Source: Leishmania mexicana MHOM/GT/2001/U1103 (Eukaryota > Euglenozoa > Kinetoplastea > Trypanosomatida > Trypanosomatidae). Taken from it: a stretch of 64,000 nucleotides of DNA. The translations under genes and the position numbers were made by a program. The stretch spans positions 1,670,942 through 1,734,941 of the forward strand of contig NC_018324.1 of assembly GCF_000234665.1 (NCBI RefSeq), written 5' to 3'. The stretch's first letter is position 1, and every line of letters starts with the position of its first letter. The notes under the pieces are model-generated. The model had not been told where the DNA came from. It searched no databases and was given only the letters and a program-made list of their open reading frames with translations. Positions 29,315-38,370 of the stretch are shown here, piece after piece.

Positions 29315-30432
29315 CCTGAACTGTCGAGTGTGTGTGCGTGTGTGGAGAACACGGTGGGGCAGCAGGGGAAGGGGTCGGAGGAGGCCAGCGAGGCTTCGGA
29401 GGGCGGTGATCGGCGTTCTTTTTTTTCGCGCCGCTGATGTGGGCTGTTCTCACCGTCTGCGTTGTCGCACTTCGCTCTTTTCTTTTTCTATGGCTCCCCG
29501 CGCGCCCTTCTGATGACTCCTCTTCTCCCACCTTATCCCACGTTTCACAGCTCACGGCGATGCTGCCGGTGTGATAGCGGTGTGTCAACGACGGTACCCT
29601 GCCGCAGTGGCGGCAGCAGCCGGGGGAGGGGCTCACTGCATTTGGGTTCTTGTGTTCTCCTTTTTGGAGGTTGTCCTCTTCATCTTTCACTTTCTCTGTT
29701 GGCCACTTTCTCACTCTCCATCTCAGACCTGCGTACAAGCGAGCAGCACTGTTGGGGTTTACCTCGATTTTTTCTTGGCGCCAATGCGAGGCCAGTGTTG
29801 GGGCGGTCACATCGCGAAGAGGTTGCGTGAAGCGACGAAGCGAAGAGTGAAGCTGGCGAACGAAGGTGGTGACGCTGCAGCGTCACCACCACCATTTCCC
29901 CTTCGACCTCTCTGTTATCGCAGTGCTCGAGTCCCTTTTTCTCTCCTCCTTTCCTCCTCTTCTTGTGTGGAAGCGTGCGCCTGTTGGTGTGGGCGTGAGC
30001 GCAATGCGTGATGCTTATTCGAACGAAGTGGTGGCGGTGCATGTCCGACACTGTGGGGGCGACAGCTGTGGTGGTCATGTGTACGTGCCGGTACACTGCC
30101 GTCGTGCACACCGCACTTTTCCTCCTCTCTCTCTCACGGGCTGCGCCCTTCTTCCGCTCACCCGACGCCTGACGGATGCTGCCTTCGTTCGCGGCGCGCT
30201 GTCGTGCTCTCACTCGCTCCTCATCTCCGCCCTATCATCCCTACTTTTGTGTGTGTGTTTGTACTTCGTACCCGCACTGCTTCCACGTTCTCTGTTGCAC
30301 TCTCCAGTGTAGATGAATCCATTCTCAGTCGGCTTCGTACTCCCCTAGCTATCCTTTTTTTTTCTGCCGGGTTCGCTAGCGCTCGAGCAGCTTCGCCGTC
30401 GTCTCCATTCCTTTCTCCCCTTCTTCCACGAT
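29315..30432. other. Spacer between TPR and MIP genes, with a perfect palindrome
   Basis: T/C-rich DNA without a supported gene. It contains a perfect 26-bp inverted repeat at 29865-29890 and ends in a poly-T tract (30355-30363) before the MIP start. Confidence 0.65.
29865..29890. repeat. Perfect 26-bp palindrome
   Basis: GGTGGTGACGCTG followed without spacer by its exact reverse complement (centre between 29877 and 29878). It could form a cruciform, a long RNA hairpin with almost no loop, or a dimeric protein-binding site. A perfect palindrome of this length and mixed composition is unexpected by chance in 64 kb. Confidence 0.85.
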
Positions 30433-32463
30433 ATGCTTCGCCGACTTGTATCCTGCGCATCGCCGCTGCGGTTGCGGGGCTGTGGGGCGGCTGGTGTCTT
30501 CGGTAATGTCCGTTTTACTTCCACTGCGGACGCATCGGCAGCAGCGCCCATCAGCTCCTCCAAGGCGTCGACCTACGGCACTGTTCCCGATATCCCGAAC
30601 CTGAACTTCCTTTCCAGCCCTGATAACCTGCTTAACACCGTGGATGGCACGGTGGAGGTGTGCGAGGCGTTGCTGAAGGCGATTCCAAAGGCCAAGACGC
30701 CACAGGCAAAGCATGACCTCATCGACTCCACCAGCAACGTGCTCTGTCTGCTGCTGGACCCGTGCGAATTTGTGCGTCAAATTCACCCAGACGAGAACTA
30801 CAAGCGTGGCGCCTCCCTCGCCTTCCAGAAGGGGTACGAGTACATGTGTGAGGTGAACTCGCGGCGCGACCTCTACGACGTCATTAAGGAGCTCGATAGT
30901 CCGGAGGGCCGCAAAGGCCTGACGCCGGAGTCCGTCAAGAACGTCGTGCAGCTGAGGAGGGACATGGAGAACAACGGCATCCATCTTGCAGACGCGCAGC
31001 GCGCCAAGGTGACGGAGATGAACATCGAGAAGGAAGAACTTGCGATGCGCTTCTTGACTGAGCAGGGCTCGACCAACCCTTTCGGCACTCTCCGGTACCT
31101 CCTTCAGTGCCGCTACGAGCTGGCGCAGTTGCTGGGGTTTGAGAGCTACGCCGAGCAACAGCTGCGCGGGACGATGCTGGAGAATCAGGAGAACGTGTGG
31201 CACTTCCTTTGTAGCATTGCGAGCAAATATCGTCTGCAGGCGGAGGCAGAGATGGACCTCATTCGTAAAAATGTCGGTGAGGTGCGCAATCGTGTCAACA
31301 TCACCGATGAATACCGAGCCCGCGTAGCGTCCTCGATGCGGCGCGATGCGGAGCCGGAGAATGCGCTGGAATACTTTTCCGTCGCGAACTGCGTGCGTGG
31401 CATTCAGTGTCTCTGCTCAGAGGTCTTCGGTGTGAAGCTGGAGGAGGTCCCTCTCAACCCCGAAGAGGTTATCAACACCAGTGTCAAGAAGTTTCATGTG
31501 TACGATGAGCACAAGAGGTTCCTCGGCGTGATTGTGCTGGACATGTACATGAACGAGATGAAGTACTGCCAGGCTGGTCACTTGACGCTGCAACTCGGCT
31601 GCGTGCCGCACCAGGAGGCCCTCGCCACGGTGGGGCTGCGCCTACCAAAGCGGCAGTACCCGGTGGTTGTGCTCACTGCAAATGTTGGCGCGCTAAAGCC
31701 GGCGCAGCGCCGCCCCGATGGCACATACGACGATGAGTCCACCCTAATGCAGCCGAACGAGGTGACGACCGTTTTCCATGAGTTTGGCCACGCCATGCAC
31801 ACCATCTTTGGACAGACCCAGGTGCAAAACTTGGCCGGCACGCGCTCAAGCATCGACTACGTTGAGACGTTCTCGCAGCTCTTTGAGCAGTTCCTCTCGT
31901 CGCACGAGTTCTTAAAGCTGTGGGCGCACCGCATCAACACTCGTGAGCCGATATCCTTCGACGTTGTGCAGAAGCGCAACAGCGCAGCGAACATGTTCAA
32001 GCACCTGGATATGCTGGACCAGGTGGTGCTCTCCGCGGTGGACCAGGCGCTGCACGGGCCGCAGCCGTTAACGGTGTACTTCCCGCACGGGGACCAGGGT
32101 CACGTGGGCAAGCGCACGCTCGGTGACCTGGGCGACTACGGCCGCGGTGGGTTCAACATGGCACGGGCCCTCATTCAGGTGGCGAAGCCGGTCTCCGTCG
32201 CCGAGCCGACCGAAGCGGGCGTCCTGAGTACGCTATCCTTTGAGCACCTTTCTGGATACCCGGCAGGTTACTACGGCTACCTGTACAGCCTGAGCGTGGC
32301 GCGTCGAATCTGGACGCAAAAGTTCGAGCGCGACCCGCTCAACCGCGATGCCGGGCGTGAGCTGGTAGAGAAAGTCATGTGCCACGGCGCCGCCTGTGAC
32401 CCACGCGAAACCATCGAGAAATACCTCGGCGACAACCTCACAGATATTGATATTTGGGCCTAA
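30433..32463 (+). CDS. Mitochondrial intermediate peptidase (M3 family metallopeptidase)
   Basis: A 676-aa zinc metallo-oligopeptidase of family M3, expected to trim octapeptides from imported matrix proteins. The zinc motif HEFGH is at 449-453 inside TTVFHEFGHAMHTIFG, with the third ligand expected in SSIDYVETFSQLFEQF, as in M3 enzymes. The N-terminus MLRRLVSCASPLRLRGC is a clear mitochondrial presequence. The C-terminal YPAGYYGYLYSLSVARRIW block is an M3 hallmark. Length fits MIP (about 650-750 aa). A related oligopeptidase such as thimet type would lack the presequence. The start lies soon after a poly-T/pyrimidine tract. Confidence 0.95.
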   Translation: MLRRLVSCASPLRLRGCGAAGVFGNVRFTSTADASAAAPISSSKASTYGTVPDIPNLNFLSSPDNLLNTVDGTVEVCEALLKAIPKAKTPQAKHDLIDSTSNVLCLLLDPCEFVRQIHPDENYKRGASLAFQKGYEYMCEVNSRRDLYDVIKELDSPEGRKGLTPESVKNVVQLRRDMENNGIHLADAQRAKVTEMNIEKEELAMRFLTEQGSTNPFGTLRYLLQCRYELAQLLGFESYAEQQLRGTMLENQENVWHFLCSIASKYRLQAEAEMDLIRKNVGEVRNRVNITDEYRARVASSMRRDAEPENALEYFSVANCVRGIQCLCSEVFGVKLEEVPLNPEEVINTSVKKFHVYDEHKRFLGVIVLDMYMNEMKYCQAGHLTLQLGCVPHQEALATVGLRLPKRQYPVVVLTANVGALKPAQRRPDGTYDDESTLMQPNEVTTVFHEFGHAMHTIFGQTQVQNLAGTRSSIDYVETFSQLFEQFLSSHEFLKLWAHRINTREPISFDVVQKRNSAANMFKHLDMLDQVVLSAVDQALHGPQPLTVYFPHGDQGHVGKRTLGDLGDYGRGGFNMARALIQVAKPVSVAEPTEAGVLSTLSFEHLSGYPAGYYGYLYSLSVARRIWTQKFERDPLNRDAGRELVEKVMCHGAACDPRETIEKYLGDNLTDIDIWA

Positions 32464-33764
32464 GAGAATGGTAAGCAGGTGCGTGTCTCGCTCTCTCTGC
32501 GTGTGTGCGCCGGCTAACCGCTGCAATTCGAATTACACAAGAGTCATCGGGGGAGGGGGACTAGAGGTTCAGGTAGTCCAGAGAAGAGTCGTGCATGTGT
32601 GTGTATGCTTGTTTGAAGGTGGGTGCCGTGGGGCGGTGGTGGTAGTCGTGGCGGCTCAGAGTCCAGCAACGGAGCTTTTCTGCGTGGCGTGTGACAAGCT
32701 CGTGTTTAATGATGGTCGTTGCTGCTGAGAGACGAACTCATCCTCTTCTTTTTTTCCTACATATGCACCTCACCCCGTCGTACTTTGGCATTCACAAAGG
32801 CCCACCCACCCCTTCCCGTCGTGCTGCTGTCTTGGCAGGTGCTCACAGTCGCTGACTGCTGCTATGGATGGACGTGGCTGCTGCGCGGCTCACCCATCCG
32901 GCCTGCCGAGCACCGCGCTCCGTTTGGAAAGGGACGAACGCCTCATCTGTTATTCCTCCACCACCCCCTCTCTTTCTGTGTGTGGTAGGGCGTGCGCAGA
33001 TGTGTTATTCACGCACGCGTGATCTGTTGATGTCTGTATCCCGCTTTTTCGTTTTGCGGAGGCGCATGCACCACTAATGTGCGACTTCACTTCTTTGAAG
33101 TGGCCCTTAAAAGAATACAAGCAAGGATGAGGTTGCTACAAACCAACCAAAGAGGAAGCAAACGGCTATGGCAAGACGGTTAAAGGGAGAGAGAGTGACA
33201 GCTTAAGAGCTACACCATCTCGAGGTGCGCGCCAAGCGGTGCATCGAAGCCCTTGTTGAGGCAGGGGAGCAAATACTCACCGCAATCGCAGGTGACCACC
33301 GCCCACTACTTAACTGCCATCAACGCGGGACGAAGGGCCTGAGAGACAGACGTTAATCAACGTTCCCCGCTTGCTAAACACGGCAGCGTGCCGATGCGAT
33401 GGTGCATTCTCTCCGCTTCTTTGCTTCACTTTGGCCTCCTCTCTGTCGTCTACTTCCTATTGTCGTAACCCTTACGTGCAACGGCTCCCTCGGTTGTCGT
33501 TCGGCTTTCCGCCTTGGACTCCTTCTCCCTCCCACATCGATGTATGTGGTGGTGCGGTGCTGGTGTCGACTCGCTGACTCTCTCTCTTTCTCTTGCACAC
33601 ACACACACACTTTCATTTCACCCACGTACGCCTTGCCTCCACCGGGCAGTTCGTTGTCCGCCGCTCTATAGCGACTCCTCAAAGCTGGCTGTGGATGCCC
33701 CTCGCCTTTCTCTTGTTCGTCCTGCTCTAACGCAAGCCCTTTTGATTTGTTTCTCACGTGGGCC
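32464..33764. other. Spacer between MIP and the 160-aa mitochondrial gene
   Basis: Mixed and pyrimidine-rich DNA. A short coding-like remnant on the - strand lies at 33211-33306. The tract at about 33568-33600 with the following CA repeat, and that at about 33700-33756, may serve as acceptor regions. Confidence 0.6.
33211..33306 (-). pseudogene. Possible antisense coding remnant (C-terminal fragment), unidentified
   Basis: Reading the - strand from 33306 to a TAG at 33213-33211 gives a 31-codon stretch including VVTCDCGEYLLPCLNKGFDA and APLGAHLEMV. About 80% of third positions are G or C, as in real genes here, while the surrounding DNA is not coding-like. An upstream in-frame TAG (33309-33307) follows ALRPALMAVK. 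It may be the end of a gene displaced or inverted from elsewhere. The parent gene is not recognised and the sample is short. Confidence 0.3.
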
Positions 33765-34247
33765 ATGATGCGCTCTTCGTTCGTGCATAAGGCGGCCGCC
33801 GCAGCGGCTGGTGGGGGTATGACCGCCACCTCTAGCGATCCCAAGATGTCGTCGCTGCACAAGCTTCTCACTGGGGAGGTGCAGTTCCGCAACAACGCCC
33901 TGCTGAAGGCGTGCAACATTGAGCACAACTTCGGTGCCAAGTGGAAGTCCGACATTGAGGCCTACGCGAAGTGCCTGCCGGCGGCCGAGAGGAGCTCTCT
34001 GGAGCGTCAGGTCGCGCGCGTCATGCTGACGCGTTACACGACTCGGGAGCTTGCCGAGTACTGCGGCGAGGGCCCGGAGCACGTGGACGCGGTGGCGCGT
34101 GAGGCGAACATCGCACAGGCTAAGGCGTATGCGCAGAAAAATGGCGCCGACAAGCTGGAGGCCTACGTGAAAGCCGAATCCAAGAACGCCGGCTGGTCTG
34201 AAGCCGACACAAAGAGCTTTATGGATGCCGTAAAGGCGGCCAAGTGA
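33765..34247 (+). CDS. Conserved-looking small mitochondrial protein, 160 aa (unknown)
   Basis: A protein I do not recognise. The N-terminus MMRSSFVHKAAAAAAGGG is a typical mitochondrial presequence. The rest is soluble and helical with no membrane segment: SSLHKLLTGEVQFRNNALLK, KWKSDIEAYAKCLPAAERSS, QVARVMLTRYTTRELAEYCG and a Lys/Ala-rich end. Third codon positions are very G/C-rich, suggesting high expression, as in nuclear-encoded respiratory-chain subunits of trypanosomatids; a subunit of an OXPHOS complex is a reasonable but unproven guess. Two adjacent ATGs (33765 and 33768) could start translation; the upstream extension begins with TTG and is not used. Confidence 0.85.
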   Translation: MMRSSFVHKAAAAAAGGGMTATSSDPKMSSLHKLLTGEVQFRNNALLKACNIEHNFGAKWKSDIEAYAKCLPAAERSSLERQVARVMLTRYTTRELAEYCGEGPEHVDAVAREANIAQAKAYAQKNGADKLEAYVKAESKNAGWSEADTKSFMDAVKAAK

Positions 34248-35733
34248 GCGCTTGTCAAGGAAAAGCCCAGCAAGGCGTGAGGGGCGGGGACGTTGCGCTG
34301 CACTTGCTAACCGCCTGGACGATGTCGTGCCCGTCGCTGATTGTAGACACGCTTTCGTGTCTTTGCTGATCCGCTTCTGTGTGGTCCTTCTTTCGTTCTC
34401 TGTTCTCTGTGTACAGCACGGCTCCTCCCCACTCTACGTCTCTCGCACGAGGCACGGATACGTGTGCGTACACAGTAGCAGAGAGAAGGCGCAGGCAGAA
34501 GCGATTGCGGTGGTGAGTGTGTATGTGTGCACGCAACAGGGGTCGGAGAAACATCGCGAATGAATACGATGCGTGCGCCCATGGACGAAGATGCGTGCGC
34601 GCCCCGCCGTGCTTTTTCGCTCGCTGGTTGTTTTGTTGTGGTTTTAGTGTAGCTTAGCGGAAGAAAAGAAAGTCAAAGCTATCTTTTTGGCACGGCGTCG
34701 CGCGTCAGCGAACTGGATGCAGGTGCTCCAGCGTGTGCGCCTGTGTCTGTGAACGTGTGAGTAGGTGAAGGAGGAACGCATGAGGGAAGTGTTGGTGGTG
34801 ATGGGCCAGAACCAGAGACAAGTATCACCCTTGACGTGACCGTGACGATGCCAAAGAAGCGCGTGGGACTTCGGATGTGTCCTGAGGCGTTTTTTTTTGT
34901 GCGAATTCGTATTCGCCGGTGTGGTGGTGCCTGTCTCCCTCCGTTCTGTCGTCCACACACACACAAACGCCCCCTTCCCCTCTCTCTATTGCGACACGCG
35001 GAGCCAAAGAAATGACGACGGCTTAGGAACGGAAGAGCTCTTCTTCGATTAAAAAAAAGAAAGAAACCATTGGCACGACAGCGTCCTAGTCACGCGTATC
35101 ATTGGTACGGGGAAGCGCACTCGCCCATCGTACGAGAAGATTGGAGTCTGCCGCAGCTTTCGAAATGTTCGCTGACGACCGCCGGTCGAGGGTTGATAGC
35201 TTTGCAGGATCGGCCTATTGGCGCAGAATGTCACGGCACCTCTCCGATCATCGCCGCCTCCTTTTCCGACGGGTGCCACTCTCTACAAAGGGTGGGGTGG
35301 TGGTGGTGTTGGTGGAGACGGCTGCAGAGCCATCAAGTCGTGACCTATCGGGGACAACTCCACTCTTCTCATCTTACCAATCGATCCTTCGCCGGGGAGA
35401 CTTGACCTCTTTCTTTGATAGTCGCTTCGTTTGCACACTCCTCCACGTCATCGCACGCCTCTTCCACAGTTGAAGAAGGCGGTCCTGACGGACGAGAGAG
35501 TGACTAGACCTTCACATTGACGAGAGGGCGACGCCCCGCTCCCCGTTCTGCTGTTCTTTTCCAAGCTTCGCTCCGCTCTCTCTTCATTGGCTCCCGGTGA
35601 GCACTTGTGAATTTGAGCGCTGGCGCACATCAGCCGTCTGTGCGGGGAATCGCTCAAGAGGCAACCGACTTTGTATACCTCTTCAGCACTGCGTACTGTT
35701 GGCATACACCCCCTCCGAATCTCGCGCGAGACC
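34248..35733. other. Spacer between 160-aa gene and J-protein gene
   Basis: Mixed DNA with poly-T and GTGGTG-rich patches. The 123-codon frame at 35102 is a low-quality open frame with basic, Ser/Arg-rich composition. No supported gene. The C/T tract near 35540-35590 is the likely acceptor region of the next gene. Confidence 0.65.
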
Positions 35734-36561
35734 ATGGGCGCTGTCAAGTTTCACCTTTACAAAATCCTTGGTGTCCCCGTGGAAAGCTCTACCGAGGATG
35801 TCACGCGCGCATATCGGCGTCTCGCACTCAAGTACCACCCCGACCGCAACCCAGAGGGCGTGGAAAAGTTCAAGAGTATCTCGAATGCCTATGCCGTGCT
35901 CTCTGACCCTGAGCGACGCGCGGCATACGACCTGACAGGCTTTGTCTCGGATTTCGCAGACTCATCGCACGTCATGTCAGATGAGGCGGCTCGCCAGCAG
36001 CGCTCTGCGGAGCTAGCGGATCAGGTGCGCAGCTTCTTTGCCACCTACGCTGGATCTGCAGAGGAGCGGGCGGACGTCGTGCGCGGCTATGAAAAGTGCA
36101 ACGGCGACTTCAAAAAGATGGTGCGAGGGTATCTTCTCTTCGACAACGGCGTTGAGGCGGAGGTGCAGCGGCTGCATCGCCTTGTGTCAACGCTGATCGA
36201 GATGGGGAATCTATCGCGAACACCGGCGTGGGAGTCAACGAGCACCCCCGAGGCTGTCCTCAGGCTGGAAAAAGCCATGCACCGTGAGCGTCAGGCGGCA
36301 GAGAAGGTGCTGAAAAATATGGCCGGCAGCGGTACCAGTGCAGCAGGCACCGCAGACGGCGACCTTAGCAGTCTTCAAGTTATGATTCGGCAGCGACAGC
36401 AGTCTTCATACGAGTCAATGCTGAACCACCTTGAGAGCAAGTACGTGACAAAGGAGAAGAGCGCACGGGAGTCGAGCAAGCGCGCACGCGAGGCCGCACC
36501 GACCGCTCGCGAAGACGAGCGTGCTTCCAAAAAGAATCGCAAAGCCTCTCGTCACCGGTAG
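35734..36561 (+). CDS. DnaJ-domain protein, DNAJC9-like
   Basis: A 275-aa J-protein. The J domain is N-terminal (residues about 5-70): [23 protein letters not shown] at 35-37 within [29 protein letters not shown]. It should stimulate Hsp70 ATPase. The middle (about 105-165) carries [20 protein letters not shown] and [14 protein letters not shown], matching the region of DNAJC9 that binds histones H3-H4 and that is not found in general J-proteins. The C-terminus is Lys/Arg rich ([13 protein letters not shown], then [10 protein letters not shown]), consistent with nuclear import. Length matches DNAJC9 (about 260 aa). J domain is certain; the DNAJC9 assignment is by eye. Confidence 0.88.
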   Translation: MGAVKFHLYKILGVPVESSTEDVTRAYRRLALKYHPDRNPEGVEKFKSISNAYAVLSDPERRAAYDLTGFVSDFADSSHVMSDEAARQQRSAELADQVRSFFATYAGSAEERADVVRGYEKCNGDFKKMVRGYLLFDNGVEAEVQRLHRLVSTLIEMGNLSRTPAWESTSTPEAVLRLEKAMHRERQAAEKVLKNMAGSGTSAAGTADGDLSSLQVMIRQRQQSSYESMLNHLESKYVTKEKSARESSKRAREAAPTAREDERASKKNRKASRHR

Positions 36562-36851
36562 CAGTGGCCCATGCGCGTAAGAGGCCAGTACTCCAGGCAG
36601 TGGTCCTGGTAATGTGGGTGGACTCCCGCCTTTGGCAGCTGTACTCTTCTGTTTTCTGTTTGTTTTCGTGTTATTGCGGACGGCATTGCTCATGTTCGGA
36701 TGCGTGTGGTCTTTCACCACATCTTCGGACGCTACCACCGAAGTTTCCTGCGTGGCTTCTTGGTCAACCCATCGCCGTCCTCTGAGCTGAGGTGGCGGGC
36801 ACATCATCGACACGGTCTTGCGTGTGCTTCGGACCTCCCTACCACGACGTT

Positions 36852-36893
36852 TTGCGCTCTGTTGTTGTTGATGTTGCCCTCTCCTTGTTTCAG
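36852..36893 (+). promoter_or_regulatory. Predicted trans-splice acceptor of the 39-aa microprotein
   Basis: A T/C- and TTG-rich tract (GCCCTCTCCTTGTTTCAG ending at 36893) is a textbook acceptor, 23 bases before the ATG at 36916. The frame upstream of it would be removed by splicing. Confidence 0.4.
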
Positions 36894-36915
36894 ACATAGA
36901 GAACGCAAAAAGAAA

Positions 36916-37035
36916 ATGAAGAAAGATCGAATTCGCCTCGCCGGCGTCGTGGATCTCGGTGTAGTCAGCGAGCCATCGGAGATGATGTGCCGAACATCGG
37001 AAAGGGAGGCAAATGCGTTTAACCCCCGGCTGTAA
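36916..37035 (+). CDS. Candidate microprotein, 39 aa, unknown
   Basis: A short frame just after a clean acceptor. The peptide starts MKKDRIRLAGVVDLGVVSEP and ends NAFNPRL before TAA. Its composition is unlike the pyrimidine-driven frames of the spacers. No family recognised. It may be a real small protein, a remnant of a lost gene, or an uORF-like 5'UTR feature of the transporter mRNA, although the distance (1.3 kb) argues against the last. The evidence is only the acceptor placement and composition. Confidence 0.35.
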   Translation: MKKDRIRLAGVVDLGVVSEPSEMMCRTSEREANAFNPRL

Positions 37036-38370
37036 GAGGGAGGTCTTTTTTTTCGCGTTGGCGTTGCAGCCGCTGGGCGGATTATGAGTCGATGGGGCGG
37101 GAGAAGCTGATCATCCCGGAGCTGCACCCCCCCCCTTCCCCACCACCACCAACCTCTTCCCTCCACTTCCGCATCCCTGCATGCCGCTGAGGCCGCTTCG
37201 CCTTTCTATCGCACATGTATTCTCCCCATTGAAGATGGGTGCACCGTCACTTGATCACCGTGACGTTGACGTTGCACACTTCCATTCTGAAACTCGTTTT
37301 TATCTCTTCGCGTATTGCTGTCTCCCCCTCTCCGCGGACGTATACGTGTGTGCAAGGGCCTAATTCTCCTCCACACACACACTACCTGGCTCCGTTATCC
37401 CAACTCCCCACTTTTCTTCTTGTGTGTAACTCTATGCTGGGCGGGCAACGTCCAGCCGATTCGTTAGTGGTCGATTCCTTACGCAGCGCTAGCATCTCCT
37501 CTTTTCAGACGCCACTTGGGTTCTGGTGTTTATCACATTTCTAGGCAAGACCCACTGCTGGTGAGCGAGGAGAGCACGGCGCTGGTGCACGCAGCCTGAT
37601 AGACACGGAGGTTGACGTTCTTTTTCTTGTCGTTTATGAGTGTGTTTTGCTGGTAAAGTCCGTTGTGCGTTTTGTGCGAGCAGACTCGCAGGATCTCGCG
37701 GGAGGGTGCACCGGCCTGCCCACATCTGCTGGCCGCCCGCGCGTCTGAGTAAAGACGAACGAACAAACGCCACAACAGAGGAAAGGTCGAGGCGAAGCAC
37801 ACAACAAGAACGAAAATACCCACGACATACACGACGCACTCACAGTATCTGTCTTTGTTCCTTACACGGATCCTCGCACCCGCACCCACTCCTTTCATGC
37901 GCATACACGAAACGCAACGACACTCGTGGACGTGTACGTCTTTCTTTTCACGCTTGTTTCTATTTTTCGTCTTGTGTTGTATGTTTGCATTCGTTGAAGC
38001 ACATACAGGAACGAGGCTGAGCCGCCCTCCTCCTCCACCCCCCATACACTTTCTATACGTGTGCGTGTGCGCTTTTTGCTGTTGTTGAGCCTTGCTCTAT
38101 TTCTCCCTATATATTTGTATCTCTCGCTCACGTTACTAATATACAGTGTGGCTTGCATTTCTTTTTTTTTTGCTTTCCTGCTTCTTCCCTTGACGGCTCT
38201 TCAGGTCGACGACGACGGCAACGCCTCCCTCCCCTTCTCGCACGAGCTCATCGGCTGTTTTCGCACTTTTATGCCTTGCTTCCACCTCCTTGATTACGAG
38301 TGTTTATATATATTTATGTATTCGTGCGTTTGCTTCCTGCTTGACGTTCTACAGCAAGACTCCAGCACGC

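Larger units (their letters stand above)
36562..38370. other. Spacer between J-protein and amino-acid transporter genes
   Basis: It contains a candidate microprotein (36916-37035), a C-run near 37127-37138, poly-T and T/C tracts. The tract near 38155-38200 ending in TTCAGG is a plausible acceptor for the transporter gene. No other supported gene. Confidence 0.6.

Noticed and set aside
35102..35473. Open frame of 123 codons in the spacer before the J-protein gene
   Set aside because: It begins at a non-ATG start, is Ser/Arg/Val rich, and has no domain signal.
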